The notes under the pieces were generated by a model. It worked only from the letters and a program-made list of their open reading frames with translations, was not told the DNA's origin and ran no database searches. From Ignavibacteriales bacterium (lineage in GTDB: Bacteria; Bacteroidota; Ignavibacteria; UBA10030; SZUA-254): a DNA stretch of 55,740 bases. Positions 17,278 through 30,803 of this stretch are shown in pieces (positions within the stretch are counted from its first letter, which is position 1; the number at the start of each line of letters is the position of its first letter). The DNA lies in NCBI GenBank assembly GCA_016218025.1, contig JACRFD010000045.1:1-55740 (forward strand), given 5' to 3'. Position numbers and translations under genes: made by a program.

Positions 17278-18489
17278 TTACTCAAGAATCTTGGTTACTA
17301 CACCAGCACCAACTGTTCGTCCACCTTCGCGAATCGCAAACCGTAAACCTTCTTCCATAGCGATTTCGGAGATGAGTTCAACTGTCATATTATCAACGTT
17401 GTCACCTGGCATAACCATTTCGGTTCCGCTCGGTAATGTAGCAACGCCCGTTACGTCTGTTGTTCTGAAGTAGAACTGAGGACGATATCCGGTGAAGTAT
17501 GGTGTATGACGACCACCTTCTTCTTTTTTCAATACATAAACCTGGCATGAGAATTTTTTATGTGGGGTAATACTACCCGGCTTCGCAACAACCATACCAC
17601 GTTCAAGATCTGTTTTTTCAACACCACGAAGTAATAATCCGGCATTATCACCTGCTTGAACTTCATCAAGTTCTTTACGGAACATTTCAGCACCGGTAAT
17701 AACAGTCTTTTTATGTGCACCAAGACCGATCACTTCAACTTCGTCTCCAACTTTTGCATGGCCACGTTCAACTCTACCCGTGCCAACTGTGCCACGACCA
17801 GTAATTGAAAATACGTCTTCTATTGGCATAAGGAATGGCTTGTCAACATCGCGTTTCGGCAATGGAATATAACTATCAACCGCATTCATTAATTCATAAA
17901 TCGGTTTGAAAGCTGGATCATCCGGTTTTGCATCTGCTGCAATAGCACGCTCCATAGCTTTTAAAGCGCTTCCGCGAACGATAGGAATTTCATCACCAGG
18001 GAATTCATATTTTTTCAAAAGATCACGAAGTTCCATCTCAACTAATTCAATAAGTTCCGGGTCATCAACCATATCGACTTTATTCAAGAACACAACAATC
18101 TTAGGAACACCTACTTGACGAGCAAGTAGAATATGCTCGCGAGTCTGGGGCATAGGACCATCGTTTGCTGCAACAACAAGAATGGCTCCATCCATTTGTG
18201 CAGCACCGGTAATCATGTTTTTAATATAGTCGGCGTGGCCAGGGCAATCAACGTGTGCATAATGTCTTTTATCGGTTGCATACTCAACGTGTGCAACTGC
18301 GATCGTAATACCACGTTCTCGTTCTTCCGGTGCGTTATCGATACTATCAAACGTTCTGACTGCCGATAAACCTTTTTTGCTCAACACCATTGTGATTGCA
18401 GCGGTGAGCGTCGTCTTACCATGGTCAATATGGCCGATGGTACCGACGTTCACGTGCGGTTTGTCTCGTGTAAATTTTTCTTTTGCCAT
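17278..18489 (-). CDS. tuf: Elongation factor Tu
   Basis: The 403-aa GTPase delivers aminoacyl-tRNA to the ribosome. The G1 loop G-H-I-D-H-G-K-T is at residues 19-26, D-C-P-G follows near 81 and N-K-V-D near 137; domains 2 and 3 are complete, with G-R-H-T-P-Y-F and Y-R-P-Q-F-Y-F. In switch I the common I-N-T-A-H-V is I-A-V-A-H-V. This is the only tuf in the window; the usual second site after tRNA-Thr is empty. It follows fusA by 47 bases. Confidence 0.98.
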   Translation of the reverse strand: MAKEKFTRDKPHVNVGTIGHIDHGKTTLTAAITMVLSKKGLSAVRTFDSIDNAPEERERGITIAVAHVEYATDKRHYAHVDCPGHADYIKNMITGAAQMDGAILVVAANDGPMPQTREHILLARQVGVPKIVVFLNKVDMVDDPELIELVEMELRDLLKKYEFPGDEIPIVRGSALKAMERAIAADAKPDDPAFKPIYELMNAVDSYIPLPKRDVDKPFLMPIEDVFSITGRGTVGTGRVERGHAKVGDEVEVIGLGAHKKTVITGAEMFRKELDEVQAGDNAGLLLRGVEKTDLERGMVVAKPGSITPHKKFSCQVYVLKKEEGGRHTPYFTGYRPQFYFRTTDVTGVATLPSGTEMVMPGDNVDNMTVELISEIAMEEGLRFAIREGGRTVGAGVVTKILE

Positions 18490-18536
18490 AAATGATCTCC
18501 TTACTTAGCTGAGATGTTATTAATAATTAATTAAAC

Positions 18537-20639
18537 TTATATTGTCACGGATTCACGTCCGCGTATTTTTTCAACAATCTGATCGGTTATGCTCTGTGGC
18601 ACTTCTTCATAATATGCAAATTGCATAGTATAGATTGCACGTCCTTGTGTCATTGAACGCATTTGAGTTGAATATCCGAACATTTCCGACAACGGAACTT
18701 TTGCTTTTATAACCTGAGCATCTTTTCGCGCCACCAGACCTTCAATTTTGCCACGACGCGAACTTAGATCACCCATCACATCACCGAGATAATCTTCGGG
18801 AGTTACAACTTCTACATCCATGATCGGTTCTAATATAACCGGATTGGCTTTTTCAGCAGCTTCTTTAAATGCGATGGATCCTGCGATTTTGAATGCCATC
18901 TCAGAAGAATCTACAGCATGGAAAGATCCGTCAAATAGCTTAACTTTCACATCAACTACAGGATATCCAGCTAATACACCATTTTTCATGGCTTCCACAA
19001 TACCTTCTGAAACCGGTTTAATATACTCTTTTGGAACGACACCTCCAACTATTGCATTTTCAAACTCAAACCCTTTACCTTTTTCATTCGGCTCGAGTGT
19101 AATCCAAACATGTCCGAATTGTCCGCGCCCACCTGATTGTCTGACAAATTTTCCTTCTTGTTCGACTTTTTTCCTGATGGTTTCTCGGTAGGCAACCTGT
19201 GGTTTTCCTACATTTGCTTCTACTTTGAATTCACGCTTCATCCGATCAATGATAATTTCTAAATGAAGCTCACCCATACCGCTTATTATTGTCTGTCCGG
19301 TTTCTTCATTTGTTGTAACTCTGAAAGTCGGATCTTCCTCTGATAATTTGGATAATGACTCTCCCATTTTTTCCTGATCAGCTTTGGTTTTTGGTTCGAT
19401 CGCAACAGCTATAACAGGTTCCGGGAATTCCATTTTCTCTAAAATGATTGCATCATCTTCATCGCATAGAGTATCACCCGTTCTGGTGTTTTTTAATCCC
19501 ACAACGCCAATGATCTCTCCTGCATATGCGGCATCTGTATCTTCACGATGATTCGCATGCATTCTCAGCAATCTACCAATTCTCTCTTTTCTCCCTGTGT
19601 TAGAATTATATACGTATGACCCAGATTCAATTTGCCCAGTATAAATTCTGAGATAAGTTAATTTTCCTATGTATGGGTCAGTCATAATTTTAAATGCTAA
19701 AGCGGAAAACTTTTCTTTATCCGAAACTTTTCGAATAATATGGTCTTTCATGTTTGAATGATGACCGGTAACCTCACCCTGAGAAACATCGAGAGGTGAT
19801 GGTAAAAAATCCACAACAGCATCCAATAAACCCTGGACGCCTTTATTTTTAAAAGATGAACCACACAAAACGGGTATAATGCTAACTTTTATACAAGCTC
19901 GTCTTAGAACATTTTTGATTTCGACAGGAGAAATATCTTTTCCGTCTAAATATTTTTCGAGCAATGTATCGTCTTCATCTGAAATGGCTTCGAGCATCTT
20001 TGTTCGATATTCGCAAGCCTTCTTCTTTAAATCTTTAGGTACTTCTATATCATCCCACGTTGTCCCAGAGGAACTTTCATGAAAAATTCTCGCCTTGAAT
20101 GATATTAAGTCAATATACCCAGTAAACAACTCTCCTTCACCAATAGGAATTTGAATTGGGACAGCATTAGCGTGGAGCCTGGTCTTCATCATATCTACTA
20201 CATTGTAGAAATCAGCTCCCACCCTATCCATTTTGTTTACGAAAGCTAATCTTGGAACGCTATACTTATCTGCCTGCCTCCACACAGTTTCAGATTGTGG
20301 TTCAACACCACCGACTGCACAAAACAGAGCCACTGCTCCGTCTAAAACTCTTAAAGAACGTTCCACTTCGGCAGTGAAATCGACATGTCCGGGAGTGTCA
20401 ATAATATTTATTCGCGTATTATTCCAAAAACAAGTTGTTGCAGCACTAGTAATAGTAATTCCGCGTTCTTTCTCTTGCTCCATCCAATCCATTGTTGCAG
20501 CACCATCATGCACTTCACCCATCCGATGTACAACTCCGGTATAAAACAAAATACGCTCGGTAGTGGTTGTTTTACCAGCATCGATGTGTGCCATAATACC
20601 GATGTTTCTTGTTTTTTCTAATGTATAAACTCTTGCCAT
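18537..20639 (-). CDS. fusA: Elongation factor G
   Basis: The 700-aa translocase has the G1 loop A-H-I-D-A-G-K-T at residues 17-24, the effector T-T-E-R-I-L and D-T-P-G-H-V-D-F, and the domain IV tip region ([15 protein letters not shown]). Length is normal for the canonical EF-G1. Order rpsL-rpsG-fusA-tuf is the classical str operon. Confidence 0.98.
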   Translation of the reverse strand: MARVYTLEKTRNIGIMAHIDAGKTTTTERILFYTGVVHRMGEVHDGAATMDWMEQEKERGITITSAATTCFWNNTRINIIDTPGHVDFTAEVERSLRVLDGAVALFCAVGGVEPQSETVWRQADKYSVPRLAFVNKMDRVGADFYNVVDMMKTRLHANAVPIQIPIGEGELFTGYIDLISFKARIFHESSSGTTWDDIEVPKDLKKKACEYRTKMLEAISDEDDTLLEKYLDGKDISPVEIKNVLRRACIKVSIIPVLCGSSFKNKGVQGLLDAVVDFLPSPLDVSQGEVTGHHSNMKDHIIRKVSDKEKFSALAFKIMTDPYIGKLTYLRIYTGQIESGSYVYNSNTGRKERIGRLLRMHANHREDTDAAYAGEIIGVVGLKNTRTGDTLCDEDDAIILEKMEFPEPVIAVAIEPKTKADQEKMGESLSKLSEEDPTFRVTTNEETGQTIISGMGELHLEIIIDRMKREFKVEANVGKPQVAYRETIRKKVEQEGKFVRQSGGRGQFGHVWITLEPNEKGKGFEFENAIVGGVVPKEYIKPVSEGIVEAMKNGVLAGYPVVDVKVKLFDGSFHAVDSSEMAFKIAGSIAFKEAAEKANPVILEPIMDVEVVTPEDYLGDVMGDLSSRRGKIEGLVARKDAQVIKAKVPLSEMFGYSTQMRSMTQGRAIYTMQFAYYEEVPQSITDQIVEKIRGRESVTI

Positions 20640-20688
20640 TACTTCTTACTGTTTACCAATCTAATTTTATTTCGAATAAATATAATTT

Positions 20689-21159
20689 TTAAAATTTGAA
20701 ATGAGCAAATGCCTTATTTGCCTCAGCCATCTTATGAGTATCTTCACGCTTTTTTACTGCACTGCCTTCATTATTCGCAGCGGCAATAAATTCAGCAGCT
20801 AATTTCAATGCCATCGATTTATCTTTTCTGTCATTAGCATAAGTAAGCAACCATCGGATTGCAAGTGCTATGCTTCTATCCTGCCTAACTTCTGTGGGGA
20901 TTTGATACGTTGCGCCGCCAACACGCCTGGCACGAATTTCAAGTAAAGGCTTGACATTATTTACTGCCTTTTTAAATACATCAATGCCACTGGCATCTTT
21001 CGAACGCTGTCCTATTATATCAAGGGCATCGTAAACAATTTTTCTTGCACAATGTTTTTTCCCTTGTTTTAGCACATTATTAATAAATCGCCCCACTAAA
21101 ATATCATTATATTTAGGATCTGGCGATACATACCGTTTTCCTGCAGATTTCTTTCTCAT
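20689..21159 (-). CDS. rpsG: 30S ribosomal protein S7
   Basis: The 156-aa protein contains D-P-K-Y-N-D-I-L-V-G-R-F-I-N, R-R-V-G-G-A-T-Y-Q-I-P and R-K-D-K-S-M-A-L-K-L-A-A-E, the S7 pattern of the small-subunit head. It starts one base after the rpsL stop. Confidence 0.98.
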   Translation of the reverse strand: MRKKSAGKRYVSPDPKYNDILVGRFINNVLKQGKKHCARKIVYDALDIIGQRSKDASGIDVFKKAVNNVKPLLEIRARRVGGATYQIPTEVRQDRSIALAIRWLLTYANDRKDKSMALKLAAEFIAAANNEGSAVKKREDTHKMAEANKAFAHFKF

Positions 21160-21160
21160 A

Positions 21161-21535
21161 TTATTGTTTTGGCCTCTTTGCGCCGTATTTTGAACGACCT
21201 TGTTTTCTATCTGTTACTCCAGCAGTGTCTAGCGTACCTCGTATGATATGGTATCTTACACCGGGTAAATCTTTTACTCTTCCGCCTCTAATGAGAACAA
21301 TAGAGTGCTCTTGAAGATTATGACCTTCGCCAGGTATATAAGCTGTAACTTCTATACCGTTGGTTAATCTTACTCGAGCCACTTTTCTGAGCGCAGAATT
21401 GGGCTTTTTAGGCGTTGTTGTGTACACTCTAGTACAAACACCGCGTTTTTGTGGCGACTCCTGTAATGCTGGTGCTTTACTCTTCCAGGTTACATCTTGT
21501 CGACTAAACCGTATTAATTGATTAATAGTGGGCAA
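21161..21535 (-). CDS. rpsL: 30S ribosomal protein S12
   Basis: The 124-aa protein has P-T-I-N-Q-L-I-R and the decoding-site loops [11 protein letters not shown] and P-G-V-R-Y-H. The lysines whose change gives streptomycin resistance in other bacteria are unchanged. It is the first gene of the str group and has a good promoter directly upstream. Confidence 0.98.
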   Translation of the reverse strand: MPTINQLIRFSRQDVTWKSKAPALQESPQKRGVCTRVYTTTPKKPNSALRKVARVRLTNGIEVTAYIPGEGHNLQEHSIVLIRGGRVKDLPGVRYHIIRGTLDTAGVTDRKQGRSKYGAKRPKQ

Positions 21536-21570
21536 TTATTTTGAACTCCTGAATTTTCCAAAAGTTTATA

Positions 21571-21599
21571 AATATATGAAATTTTTCAACATTTGTCAA
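21571..21599 (-). promoter_or_regulatory. Sigma-70-type promoter of the str gene group
   Basis: In the 71-base gap between rpoC and rpsL the minus strand reads TTGACA, 17 bases, TATATT. The -35 box is a perfect consensus and the -10 box matches 5 of 6. The -10 box ends 35 bases before the rpsL start. The str/S10 genes can therefore probably be transcribed apart from rpoBC. Confidence 0.7.
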
Positions 21600-21606
21600 T
21601 TTTTTA

Positions 21607-24600
21607 TTAAGATATTTTTTCTTTTTTCTTTGATTTCTTTTTTTCAACAATTTCTTCATTAACTGGGGGTTCCACATCAATAGATGTTGATGCTTCATCG
21701 CTGGATGTCACAATCATATTTCTGAATTTTTTCAATCCAGTACCTGCAGGGATTAGATGCCCCATGATAACGTTTTCCTTCAGCCCTAGAAGATGATCCA
21801 CTTTACCTTGTATCGCAGCGTCGGTTAATACTTTTGTAGTTTCTTGGAATGATGCTGCCGAGATAAAGCTTTCGGTTGATAGTGCAGCTTGGGTAATTCC
21901 TAAAAGAACCGGTTCAGCAGTTGCAGGTTCTGCGTCCCTTGCTTCAACTATCTTTTTACTTTTCTTTCTTAAATCGATATTTAATTCACGAATTTTCTTC
22001 TTCGAAATAATTTGACCGTTCTTCAATTTAGAATCACCCTTGCTAGTAATTACTACTTGGTCACGGAGTAACTCATTCTCCTCATTCACAGTATGAATAT
22101 CTACATAATCATCTTCAAGGAATCTTGTGTCCCCGGGTTCCATCACTCTTAATTTCTGCATCATCTGTCGAACAATTACTTCAATATGTTTGTCATTGAT
22201 CTTAACACCTTGCATACGATAAACTTCTTGGATCTCGTTAACAAGATATTGTTGAACGGCACCGACACCCTTAATTTTCAGAATATCATGTGGATCAATC
22301 GCTCCATCAGATAATCGCTCGCCGGCTCTTACGACATCATTATCTTGAACGAGAACATGCTTACCCATCGGGATCAAATAATTTCTTTGATCATGTCCAT
22401 CGTGACTTTTCGCTGAAACTTCTCTCGAACCACGTTTTTGCTGGCCAAAACTGATTATTCCGTCGATTTCCGATACAATTGCAGGATCTGCAGGACTCCG
22501 TGCCTCGAAAAGTTCTGTTACACGGGGTAATCCTCCAGTGATATCTCTGGTTTTTCCGCTATCTCTTGGGATTTTTACTAAAACTGTTCCAGCTTCGATC
22601 TGTTCACCATCGTTGACATTCAAGTGTGCCCGAGTAGGAATGATATAACTTCCCAGCGGTTGTCCATCAGCATCTTGAATCAGCAGCATGGGACTCAATG
22701 TACGATCCCGGGTGTCTATTACAACTTTTTGTATATGTCCGGTTTGCTCATCAGGTTCTTCGCGATACGTTGTATTTTCCTTCAGATCCTGATACTTCAC
22801 AACTCCTGGATGTTCAGAAATAATTACTGCATTGTATGGATCCCACTCATAAACAATTTCACCTTTACTGATCCGGGCATTGTCCATAACTAAAAGTGTT
22901 GCACCATAAGGGACGTCATATTTTGTCAACACACGATTATCATTATCAACAACATTGACAATGCCGCTCCTTCCTAAAACAATCAGTTTTTCAGTTCCAT
23001 CAGTTTGTTTTAAAAATTTTATTCCATCGTAAATCGCTTTCCCTTCAAACTTCGAAATAATTTGAGATTGAGTGGCTATCAAACTTGCAGTACCACCAGT
23101 ATGGAAAGTTCTTAACGTAAGTTGTGTTCCAGGCTCACCAATAGATTGGGCGGCAATAATACCAACCGGTTCACCCGGCTCAACAATTTTTGAAGTTGTT
23201 AAATTTCTACCGTAACATTTAGCACATATTCCACGTTTTGATTCGCATGCAAGAACCGATCTGATTTCCACTGCCTCAATCGACGTTTCCGCAATCGCAG
23301 AGGCTTTCTTTTCGTCTATCTCCTCACCGGCTTTTACCAAAATTTCTTTTGAAATCGGATCTACAACATTGTGAACAGCTACACGACCTAAAATTCTTTC
23401 CGACAAAGGTTCTTTAACATCCTCACCTTCCTTGAGTGCACCCGTCAAGACGCCCCGAATAGTTCCGCAATCTTCCATTGCTACAATCGCATCTTGAGCA
23501 ACATCCACTAACCTTCGTGTTAAATATCCGGCATCAGCAGTCTTTAGAGCTGTGTCAGCCAAACCTTTCCTAGCACCGTGAGTAGATATAAAATATTCTA
23601 ATATCGAAAGCCCTTCTCTGAAATTGGCAACAATCGGGTTTTCAATTAATTCGCCAGTTGCGCCAGACATGCTCTTTTGAGGTTTCGCCATTAATCCGCG
23701 CATACCTGCTAGCTGACGAACTTGTTCTTTTGATCCACGTGCACCCGAATCAACCATCATATATAAAGAGTTGAATCCATCCTTATCATGTTGAAGTGAA
23801 TCGAATAACTTTTCAGCAACTCGGTTGGTTGTACGTGTCCAAATATCGATTACTTTATTGTATCTTTCACCATTTGTTATAAATCCACGGAAATATTGAT
23901 TTTGAACATTATCAACATCTTTAAAAGCTTTTGTAATGATCTCATCTTTTTCTTTGGGAATAATAACATCACCAACACTCACAGACATTCCTGCCCTGGT
24001 CGCATAAGTGAATCCAAGTTCTTTCAATTTATCGAGAAATTCTGCTGTCCGCACATTGCCACAGGTACGAAATACAGATTGAACTATTTGAACAAGACGT
24101 TTTTTATTTAATAATTCATTTAAATATCCCAATTCCGACGGCACAATCTGATTAAAAATGATTCTACCGGTAGTTGTCTCAATGAATTTTCCATCGACTC
24201 GCACTTTTATTTTAGCGTGTAAACCGACTTTATTACTATCACTTGCAATGATGACTTCTTCAGGACTTCCAAAAATTTTACCTTCGCCAAGATCACCGGG
24301 TTTGGATTTTGTTAGATAATAACAACCAAGCACTTGATCCTGAGTGGGGTGAACAATTGGTGCTCCACTTGAGGGTGATAAAATATTGTGACTTGATAAC
24401 ATTAAAATTCTGGCTTCAAGCTGGGAATCGTACGACAATGGTACGTGAACTGCCATTTGATCTCCGTCGAAGTCGGCATTAAATGCCGTGCAAACCATCG
24501 GATGAATTTGAATTGCTCTTCCTTCAATTAGAACAGGTTGAAAAGCCTGAATCCCTAATCTGTGAAGAGTTGGTGCACGATTCAATAGTACTGGATGTCC

Positions 24601-25887
24601 ATCAATTATATGCTCTAATATTTCCCATACCTCTTGACCCTTTTTGTCAACAAGTTTCTTCGCACTCTTGACGGTTTTAACGAGACCCCGCTCAATTAAT
24701 TTTCTTATAATGAATGGCTTGAATAATTCAACAGCCATATCTTTGGGTAATCCACATTCATGCAATTTCAATTCGGGACCAACGACTATCACTGATCTTC
24801 CTGAGTAGTCAACACGCTTGCCCAGCAGATTTTGCCTAAACCTTCCCTGCTTGCCTTTAAGCATATCTGATAAAGATTTTAATGCTCTATTATTATCAGA
24901 CCGAACAGCATTTGCTCTGCGCGAATTATCAAAAAGAGAATCAACCGCCTCTTGGAGCATTCTTTTTTCGTTGCGTAGAATAACTTCGGGAGCTTTAATT
25001 TCAATTAAACGTTTTAATCGATTGTTACGGATGATTACACGACGATACAAATCGTTTAAATCGGATGTTGCGAATCTTCCTCCCTCAAGAGGAACCAATG
25101 GACGCAACTCCGGCGGAATAACAGGAATAACATCGAGCACCATCCATTCCGGTTTATTTAAAGGTCCATTTTCTCTCTCGCGGAATGCTTCAACAACTGC
25201 CAATCGTTTCAACATTTCTTGTTTTTTCTGAACCGAAGCTTCTGAATGAACATCTACGCGAAGCTGTGCAGATAAAGATTCAACCTCAACACGTTTCAGC
25301 AAATCTTTGATTGCTTCCCCACCGATCTTTGCAATAAATTTCTTCTCATCATTATCTTCAAGATGTTGATTCTTTTCCGGAAGTGAAGAAAGTATATCAT
25401 AATATTGTTCTTCGGATAACAAATCCATTCGCTGCAAACCGGTAGTTCCCGGTTGAATTACAACATACGATTCGTAGTATATAATTTTTTCTAAATCTTT
25501 TCCGCTCAATCCGAGTATGTTTCCAATCTTGGATGGCGCAGATCTGAAATACCAGATATGAACTATCGGAACTGCAAGAGCAATGTGTCCCATTCGTTCT
25601 CTCCGGACACTTTTTTGTGTTACTTCAACACCGCATCTGTCACAGATGATTCCTTTATAACGAATTCTTTTGTACTTTCCGCAGTGACATTCCCAATCGC
25701 GGACCGGTCCAAAAATTTTCTCGCAAAAAAGACCATCTTTCTCAGGTCTGAATGACCGGTAATTTACCGTTTCCGGTTTAGTAATTTCGCCATGCGATCT
25801 AGAAAGAATTAAATCGGACGATGCGAGTGTGATAGTTATTTTAGAAAATACTTTCTTCGCTATTATATCATGTGTTGCGAATGCCAT
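21607..25887 (-). CDS. rpoC: DNA-directed RNA polymerase subunit beta-prime
   Basis: The 1426-aa protein has the N-terminal zinc ribbon (C-H-C ... C-D-R-C, residues about 70-88), the catalytic N-A-D-F-D-G-D-Q-M near residue 466 with its three magnesium-binding aspartates, and the second zinc site with [11 protein letters not shown]. The start region and total length resemble Bacteroidota RpoC. The acidic/lysine C-terminus is species-specific. It starts 20 bases after rpoB. Confidence 0.99.
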   Translation of the reverse strand: MAFATHDIIAKKVFSKITITLASSDLILSRSHGEITKPETVNYRSFRPEKDGLFCEKIFGPVRDWECHCGKYKRIRYKGIICDRCGVEVTQKSVRRERMGHIALAVPIVHIWYFRSAPSKIGNILGLSGKDLEKIIYYESYVVIQPGTTGLQRMDLLSEEQYYDILSSLPEKNQHLEDNDEKKFIAKIGGEAIKDLLKRVEVESLSAQLRVDVHSEASVQKKQEMLKRLAVVEAFRERENGPLNKPEWMVLDVIPVIPPELRPLVPLEGGRFATSDLNDLYRRVIIRNNRLKRLIEIKAPEVILRNEKRMLQEAVDSLFDNSRRANAVRSDNNRALKSLSDMLKGKQGRFRQNLLGKRVDYSGRSVIVVGPELKLHECGLPKDMAVELFKPFIIRKLIERGLVKTVKSAKKLVDKKGQEVWEILEHIIDGHPVLLNRAPTLHRLGIQAFQPVLIEGRAIQIHPMVCTAFNADFDGDQMAVHVPLSYDSQLEARILMLSSHNILSPSSGAPIVHPTQDQVLGCYYLTKSKPGDLGEGKIFGSPEEVIIASDSNKVGLHAKIKVRVDGKFIETTTGRIIFNQIVPSELGYLNELLNKKRLVQIVQSVFRTCGNVRTAEFLDKLKELGFTYATRAGMSVSVGDVIIPKEKDEIITKAFKDVDNVQNQYFRGFITNGERYNKVIDIWTRTTNRVAEKLFDSLQHDKDGFNSLYMMVDSGARGSKEQVRQLAGMRGLMAKPQKSMSGATGELIENPIVANFREGLSILEYFISTHGARKGLADTALKTADAGYLTRRLVDVAQDAIVAMEDCGTIRGVLTGALKEGEDVKEPLSERILGRVAVHNVVDPISKEILVKAGEEIDEKKASAIAETSIEAVEIRSVLACESKRGICAKCYGRNLTTSKIVEPGEPVGIIAAQSIGEPGTQLTLRTFHTGGTASLIATQSQIISKFEGKAIYDGIKFLKQTDGTEKLIVLGRSGIVNVVDNDNRVLTKYDVPYGATLLVMDNARISKGEIVYEWDPYNAVIISEHPGVVKYQDLKENTTYREEPDEQTGHIQKVVIDTRDRTLSPMLLIQDADGQPLGSYIIPTRAHLNVNDGEQIEAGTVLVKIPRDSGKTRDITGGLPRVTELFEARSPADPAIVSEIDGIISFGQQKRGSREVSAKSHDGHDQRNYLIPMGKHVLVQDNDVVRAGERLSDGAIDPHDILKIKGVGAVQQYLVNEIQEVYRMQGVKINDKHIEVIVRQMMQKLRVMEPGDTRFLEDDYVDIHTVNEENELLRDQVVITSKGDSKLKNGQIISKKKIRELNIDLRKKSKKIVEARDAEPATAEPVLLGITQAALSTESFISAASFQETTKVLTDAAIQGKVDHLLGLKENVIMGHLIPAGTGLKKFRNMIVTSSDEASTSIDVEPPVNEEIVEKKKSKKKEKIS

Positions 25888-25907
25888 TAATAATCTCCAA
25901 TCTCTTA

Positions 25908-28900
25908 TTATTCAATCTTAAGATCTAATCCTAATCCCATTAATTCTCGGACTAAGACATTAAACGATTCAGGTACATTGGGCTCTGGAAGGTTATCGCC
26001 CTTAACGATCGATTCATACAGCTTAGCTCGCCCGTAAACGTCATCACTCTTGACAGTTAAAATTTCTTGCAGAGTGTTCGCAGCACCGTAAGCTTCGAGC
26101 GCCCACACTTCCATTTCTCCGAATCTTTGTCCGCCAAATTGTGCTTTACCTCCAAGAGGCTGCTGAGTGATAAGTGAATATGGTCCAATTGAACGGGCAT
26201 GAATTTTGTCGTCAACAAGATGAGATAATTTCATCATATAAATGTATCCGACTGTAATTTCTTGTTCAAATTTTTCGCCGGTTCTACCATCTACTAACAC
26301 AGCCTTTGAATTATCATTCAACTCGGCTTTATTCAATTCCTGTTGAACTTCTTCCCAGGTGGCTCCGTCAAAAATTGGTGAGGAATATTTTGTACCCAGT
26401 TTCTTTCCTGCCCAACCTAAAGCAGTCTCGAACAGTTGTCCTAAATTCATACGCGAAGGTACACCTAACGGATTTAAGACTATATCTACAGGTCTTCCAT
26501 CCAACATGAAAGGCATATCTTCTTGCGGTACAATTTTAGCTACAACACCTTTATTTCCGTGCCTGCCCGCCATCTTATCGCCGACAGACAATTTTCGTTT
26601 TTTTGCTACATAAACTTTTGCCAGTTGAACTATACCGGATGGTAATTCATCGCCAAGCATTATTTTTGTTTTTTCATGCTTGTAATATTCATCAATGTCT
26701 GTTAATTTTTGGAAAAAACCTTCATATATCTTGATAATTAGAGTGTTCTTCTTCTTGTCTTCCACCCAGTCGGAATTATAATCCAACTTATCTAAATCAG
26801 TTATCTTTTCGAAGGTTTCTAATGTAATTTTTGTTCCTCCTCTGATAATAACGTCTCCGCCTTTGGTTCTGATTGTGAGTAGTTTTTCATCATTCAGGAG
26901 GATGCCCAATTTCTTCGCTAACAAGGCATAAGTTTCTTGTGTTTCTTTCTTCTGATCTTTATCTAATTGATCACCAAGCCGCTTATCTTCCTTTTTAGAT
27001 TCGGAATCTTTCTTCTTGCGACTGAATAATTTTGTCGCGATAACTATTCCCTTCATTCCCGGAGGGGCTTTCAATGAAGCATCTTTCACATCACCGGCTT
27101 TTTCTCCGAAGATTGCCTTCAATAACTTTTCTTCGGGCGTAGATTCTGTCTCACCTTTTGGAGTTATTTTTCCGATGAGAATATCGCCTTCAACAACTTC
27201 AGCACCTACCCGGATAACACCATTTTCGTCCAGATCCTTTACGGCATCTTCGCTCACGTTTGGTATTTCTCGAGTGAGTTCTTCCTCACCACGTTTTGTA
27301 TCGCGTACTTGCAATTCAAATTCTTCAATGTGAAGTGAGGTAAAGATATCTTCAGACACGATTCTATGGTTCATTATTATCGCGTCTTCAAAATTGTAGC
27401 CTCGCCATGGCATAAACGCAACGAGGACATTCCTGCCAAGTGCAAGTTCGCCTTGATCAGTTGCGCAACCATCGGCAAGTATATCACCCTTGCGAATTTT
27501 CTGGCCAGGCTTAACAACTGCCCTTTGATTTATTGAAGTATCCTGATTTGTTCTGAAGAATTTTATAAGTTTGTATTCAACACGTTTCTTATCTTCAAAA
27601 CTGATAAGCACATCGGTGTTGGATTCATCAATATCATAATTAACAATAATTGAATTTGCATCAATGAACTCGACAACCCCGTTCCGTTCAGCTACAATCA
27701 TGGTGCGGGCATCGTTGGCGATCTTTCCTTCCAATCCTGTACCGACTATCGGTGTTTCTGGTCTTAGTAACGGCACAGCTTGTCGTTGCATATTTGATCC
27801 CATCAATGCACGGTTTGCATCATCATGCTCAAGAAATGGGATTAAAGCTGCTGCCGCACTTACAATCTGACTGGGAGCAATATCAAGATACTGCACTTCT
27901 TCAGGTTTTAATAAAGGATAATCACTCTGGAAGCGAGCTTTTAATTTGTCAGTTAAAAAATGACCTTTTTCATCTATCTGCATATTCGTTTGAGCGATTG
28001 CATAAACGTCTTCTTTTTCAGCTGTCATGAATTCGATTTCATCCGACGCTTTGCCATTCTTAACTTTTCTGTAAGGTGTTTCAATAAAACCAAATTCATT
28101 TACACGTGCATGTATGCACATCGATGATATTAAACCGATGTTCGGTCCCTCAGGAGTTTCAATAGGACAAAGACGGCCATAATGGGTATAGTGAACGTCG
28201 CGGACTTCAAAGCCTGCTCGTTCTCTTGTTAGACCACCTGGTCCCAGAGCCGACATCCTACGCTTGTGTGTAATCTCAGCAAGTGGATTGGTTTGATCCA
28301 TGAATTGCGATAACTGATTTGTTCCGAAAAATGCATTTATAACACTTGTAATTGTACGTGCATTTACCAAATCTTGCGGTGCAACTTTCTCCTGATCTCT
28401 TAAACTTAACCGTTCACGTATCGTACGGGCCATCCTGGCAAGACCGATATTAAATTGTTGACCGATTTGTTCGCCAACGGTTCTAACCCGTCGATTTCCC
28501 AAATGATCGATATCGTCAACCGATTTTCTGCCCTGCTGCAGATCAATAAGAAAATTGATAATTGCGATAATATCTTGTTTGGTTAGAGTGGTTGTTGAAA
28601 CGGGAATTTCGAGACGAAGTTTTTCGTTCATCCTGAATCTTCCAACTTCACCAAGGTCGTAGCGTTTTTCATTAAAGAATAATCGCTCGAATAAATTTTT
28701 AGCGGTATCCAGATCAGGTGCTTCCCCAGAGCGAAGCTGCTGATAAATTGTATTTAGCGCTTCTTCATCGGTACGAGCGGTATCTTTCTGAATGGTGTTC
28801 GCAATTACAGACCCATCACCTGCATCTTCATATTTTAAAAACTTTATTTTCTTGATTTCAGATTTCTTAACCTTCTTCATCAATTCTTCTGAGAAGATCG

Positions 28901-29693
28901 AATCTTTATTTATGAATATCTCACCGGTTTTTTTGTCCACAACATCGCTGCAAACGATTCTTCCGATATAGTCTTTTAGATTAGCCTTCTGGGCTTCAAC
29001 GTCTTCAACAAGATTAAAGAGTTGTAATATTTCGTCATCTGACGAGTAACCGATTGCTCGAAGTAATGTAGTTACAGGGAATTTCTTTTTCCTGTCGATA
29101 TAAACATACATTACATTACTTATGTCGGTAGTAAACTCAACCCATGAACCGCGGAATGGAATAATTCTGGCTGAGAATATCGACATTCCATTCGGATGCA
29201 CAGTTTCATCGAAAAATACACCGGGTGAGCGGTGTAATTGACTCACAACAACACGTTCCGCTCCATTAATGATGAATGTACCTCTATGGGTCATCATCGG
29301 CAGGTTACCGAGATATACTTCTTGCTCAAGAGTATCAACAAACGACTTGCCATCTTCACTCTTTGTTGAAAGCCGTAATTTTGCTTTCAATGGAACCGCG
29401 AAAGTTAGCCCACGTTCCTGACACTCAATAACTGTATACTTGGGTTTTTCAACATAATATTCCACAAATTCGAGAACAAAATTTTCTCTCGCATCCGTAA
29501 TAGGAAAGCTGAGTGAAAATATCTGCTGCAATCCCCTGTTAATTCTTTTTTCAGGAGGTACTTGAGCTTGTAAAAAGCTTTCCCACGATTCTAATTGAAC
29601 ATTTAAGAGATCGGGTTGTTCTACAATTTTGGGAATTCGGGAAAATGATATTCGCCCGTTGGTATGATTGTGTTGGTTCTTCAATTGTGTCAC
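25908..29693 (-). CDS. rpoB: DNA-directed RNA polymerase subunit beta
   Basis: The 1261-aa subunit has the rifampicin-binding region near residues 454-520 ([25 protein letters not shown]) with the classic resistance positions unaltered. The C-terminal [13 protein letters not shown] and [15 protein letters not shown] are also present. A charged insertion of about 100 residues rich in Lys/Asp precedes V-Q-L-A-K-V-Y-V, as in related phyla. A hairpin lies in the 150-base gap upstream. Confidence 0.99.
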   Translation of the reverse strand: MTQLKNQHNHTNGRISFSRIPKIVEQPDLLNVQLESWESFLQAQVPPEKRINRGLQQIFSLSFPITDARENFVLEFVEYYVEKPKYTVIECQERGLTFAVPLKAKLRLSTKSEDGKSFVDTLEQEVYLGNLPMMTHRGTFIINGAERVVVSQLHRSPGVFFDETVHPNGMSIFSARIIPFRGSWVEFTTDISNVMYVYIDRKKKFPVTTLLRAIGYSSDDEILQLFNLVEDVEAQKANLKDYIGRIVCSDVVDKKTGEIFINKDSIFSEELMKKVKKSEIKKIKFLKYEDAGDGSVIANTIQKDTARTDEEALNTIYQQLRSGEAPDLDTAKNLFERLFFNEKRYDLGEVGRFRMNEKLRLEIPVSTTTLTKQDIIAIINFLIDLQQGRKSVDDIDHLGNRRVRTVGEQIGQQFNIGLARMARTIRERLSLRDQEKVAPQDLVNARTITSVINAFFGTNQLSQFMDQTNPLAEITHKRRMSALGPGGLTRERAGFEVRDVHYTHYGRLCPIETPEGPNIGLISSMCIHARVNEFGFIETPYRKVKNGKASDEIEFMTAEKEDVYAIAQTNMQIDEKGHFLTDKLKARFQSDYPLLKPEEVQYLDIAPSQIVSAAAALIPFLEHDDANRALMGSNMQRQAVPLLRPETPIVGTGLEGKIANDARTMIVAERNGVVEFIDANSIIVNYDIDESNTDVLISFEDKKRVEYKLIKFFRTNQDTSINQRAVVKPGQKIRKGDILADGCATDQGELALGRNVLVAFMPWRGYNFEDAIIMNHRIVSEDIFTSLHIEEFELQVRDTKRGEEELTREIPNVSEDAVKDLDENGVIRVGAEVVEGDILIGKITPKGETESTPEEKLLKAIFGEKAGDVKDASLKAPPGMKGIVIATKLFSRKKKDSESKKEDKRLGDQLDKDQKKETQETYALLAKKLGILLNDEKLLTIRTKGGDVIIRGGTKITLETFEKITDLDKLDYNSDWVEDKKKNTLIIKIYEGFFQKLTDIDEYYKHEKTKIMLGDELPSGIVQLAKVYVAKKRKLSVGDKMAGRHGNKGVVAKIVPQEDMPFMLDGRPVDIVLNPLGVPSRMNLGQLFETALGWAGKKLGTKYSSPIFDGATWEEVQQELNKAELNDNSKAVLVDGRTGEKFEQEITVGYIYMMKLSHLVDDKIHARSIGPYSLITQQPLGGKAQFGGQRFGEMEVWALEAYGAANTLQEILTVKSDDVYGRAKLYESIVKGDNLPEPNVPESFNVLVRELMGLGLDLKIE

Positions 29694-29757
29694 CTCAAAA
29701 ATATCGTGTATTAACTAATCAAACTTCATCAAACATTAAACAAAATAAAATAGCAAA

Positions 29758-29787
29758 CCGATAACCACCATATTCGGTGGTTATCGG
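29758..29787 (-). terminator. Hairpin/attenuator between rplL and rpoB
   Basis: A perfect 12-bp inverted repeat CCGATAACCACC / GGTGGTTATCGG with a six-base loop lies in the rplL-rpoB gap. On the minus strand the stem is followed by TTTGCTATTTTATTTTG, a broken T-rich tract typical of a leaky terminator. The position equals that of the E. coli rplL-rpoB attenuator, which lowers RNA polymerase subunit output relative to L7/L12. Confidence 0.7.
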
Positions 29788-29843
29788 CGCTTTCCTCACA
29801 AATATTCGTAACGCTTACGAGTTAGCACTCTATAGACGTCCAG

Positions 29844-30227
29844 TTACTTCAACTCTACCGTTGCACCGGCTTCTTCGAGTTCCTTTTTCAATTTATCGGC
29901 CTCGTCTTTACTAACGTTTTCTTTAACGTTCTTCGGTGCACCGTCTACTAAATCCTTGGCTTCTTTTAAACCAAGTCCGGTAGCTGCGCGAACAACTTTG
30001 ATTACGTTAATTTTCTGAGCACCTGCTGCTTTCAACACAACGTTGAATTCAGTTTGAGCTTCTGCTGCTGCTGGAGCGGATCCACCGCCTGCAGGCATCA
30101 TGCCAGCCATCATCATTGGTGCTGCTGCTGTTACGCCGAATTTTTCTTCTAGAGCTTTCTTTAATTCAGAAGCTTCGAGTAAGGTTAATTTTTCAATTTT
30201 TTCTACGATTTCTTGAACTACTGACAT
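29844..30227 (-). CDS. rplL: 50S ribosomal protein L7/L12
   Basis: The 127-aa stalk protein has the N-terminal dimerisation helix pair, an Ala/Gly/Met hinge at about residues 34-55 and the C-terminal factor-binding domain ([19 protein letters not shown]). It is present in several copies on the stalk, carried by L10, encoded just upstream. Confidence 0.98.
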   Translation of the reverse strand: MSVVQEIVEKIEKLTLLEASELKKALEEKFGVTAAAPMMMAGMMPAGGGSAPAAAEAQTEFNVVLKAAGAQKINVIKVVRAATGLGLKEAKDLVDGAPKNVKENVSKDEADKLKKELEEAGATVELK

Positions 30228-30257
30228 TGGATATCTCCTATTCTAAATGGTTAATCT

Positions 30258-30779
30258 TTACGCTGCTTTTTTCTTTTCTATTGCATCGATGACTGAAACG
30301 AGATCGCGGGCAACTGCATTGATTGCACCGACAATGCCGGATATCGGGGATTGTACGGTACCGATAATCCCTGCAATAATGTCGTTGCGGGAAGGCAATT
30401 TTGCGATTTCATCAAGCTGACTTCCTTCGAATACCTGTTTCTCAAGTACACAAACTTTTACTGTCAACTTGTTGTGCTTATCGCGGAATTTTTTTATGAT
30501 CTTTGCGGGAGCTACCGGATCTTCATATCCAAATGCTATACCTGTATGACCAACAAGTTTTGGTATAACATTATCATATCCGGTAACACTCTCAAGAGCT
30601 TTTCGTGCAAGAGTATTTTTTACAACACGATAATCGATATTCGACTTACGGAATTCGCGTCTAAGCTCGGTTATCTGTTCCACGGTTATTCCTGTGAAAT
30701 CGGCGAAGTACATACCTTGCGCCCGCTCTATCATTTCTTTCACTTCTGCAATGATCTGTTCTTTTTCAGAACGTTTCAT
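30258..30779 (-). CDS. rplJ: 50S ribosomal protein L10
   Basis: The 173-aa protein has the rRNA-binding N-terminal domain (G-I-T-V-E-Q-I-T-E-L-R-R-E-F-R-K, V-V-K-N-T-L-A-R-K-A) and a C-terminal helix that carries L7/L12 dimers. It lies 95 bases after rplA, behind a leader that can fold. Confidence 0.97.
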   Translation of the reverse strand: MKRSEKEQIIAEVKEMIERAQGMYFADFTGITVEQITELRREFRKSNIDYRVVKNTLARKALESVTGYDNVIPKLVGHTGIAFGYEDPVAPAKIIKKFRDKHNKLTVKVCVLEKQVFEGSQLDEIAKLPSRNDIIAGIIGTVQSPISGIVGAINAVARDLVSVIDAIEKKKAA

Positions 30780-30803
30780 GTTTACCTCGTAAATGAATTA
30801 TCG

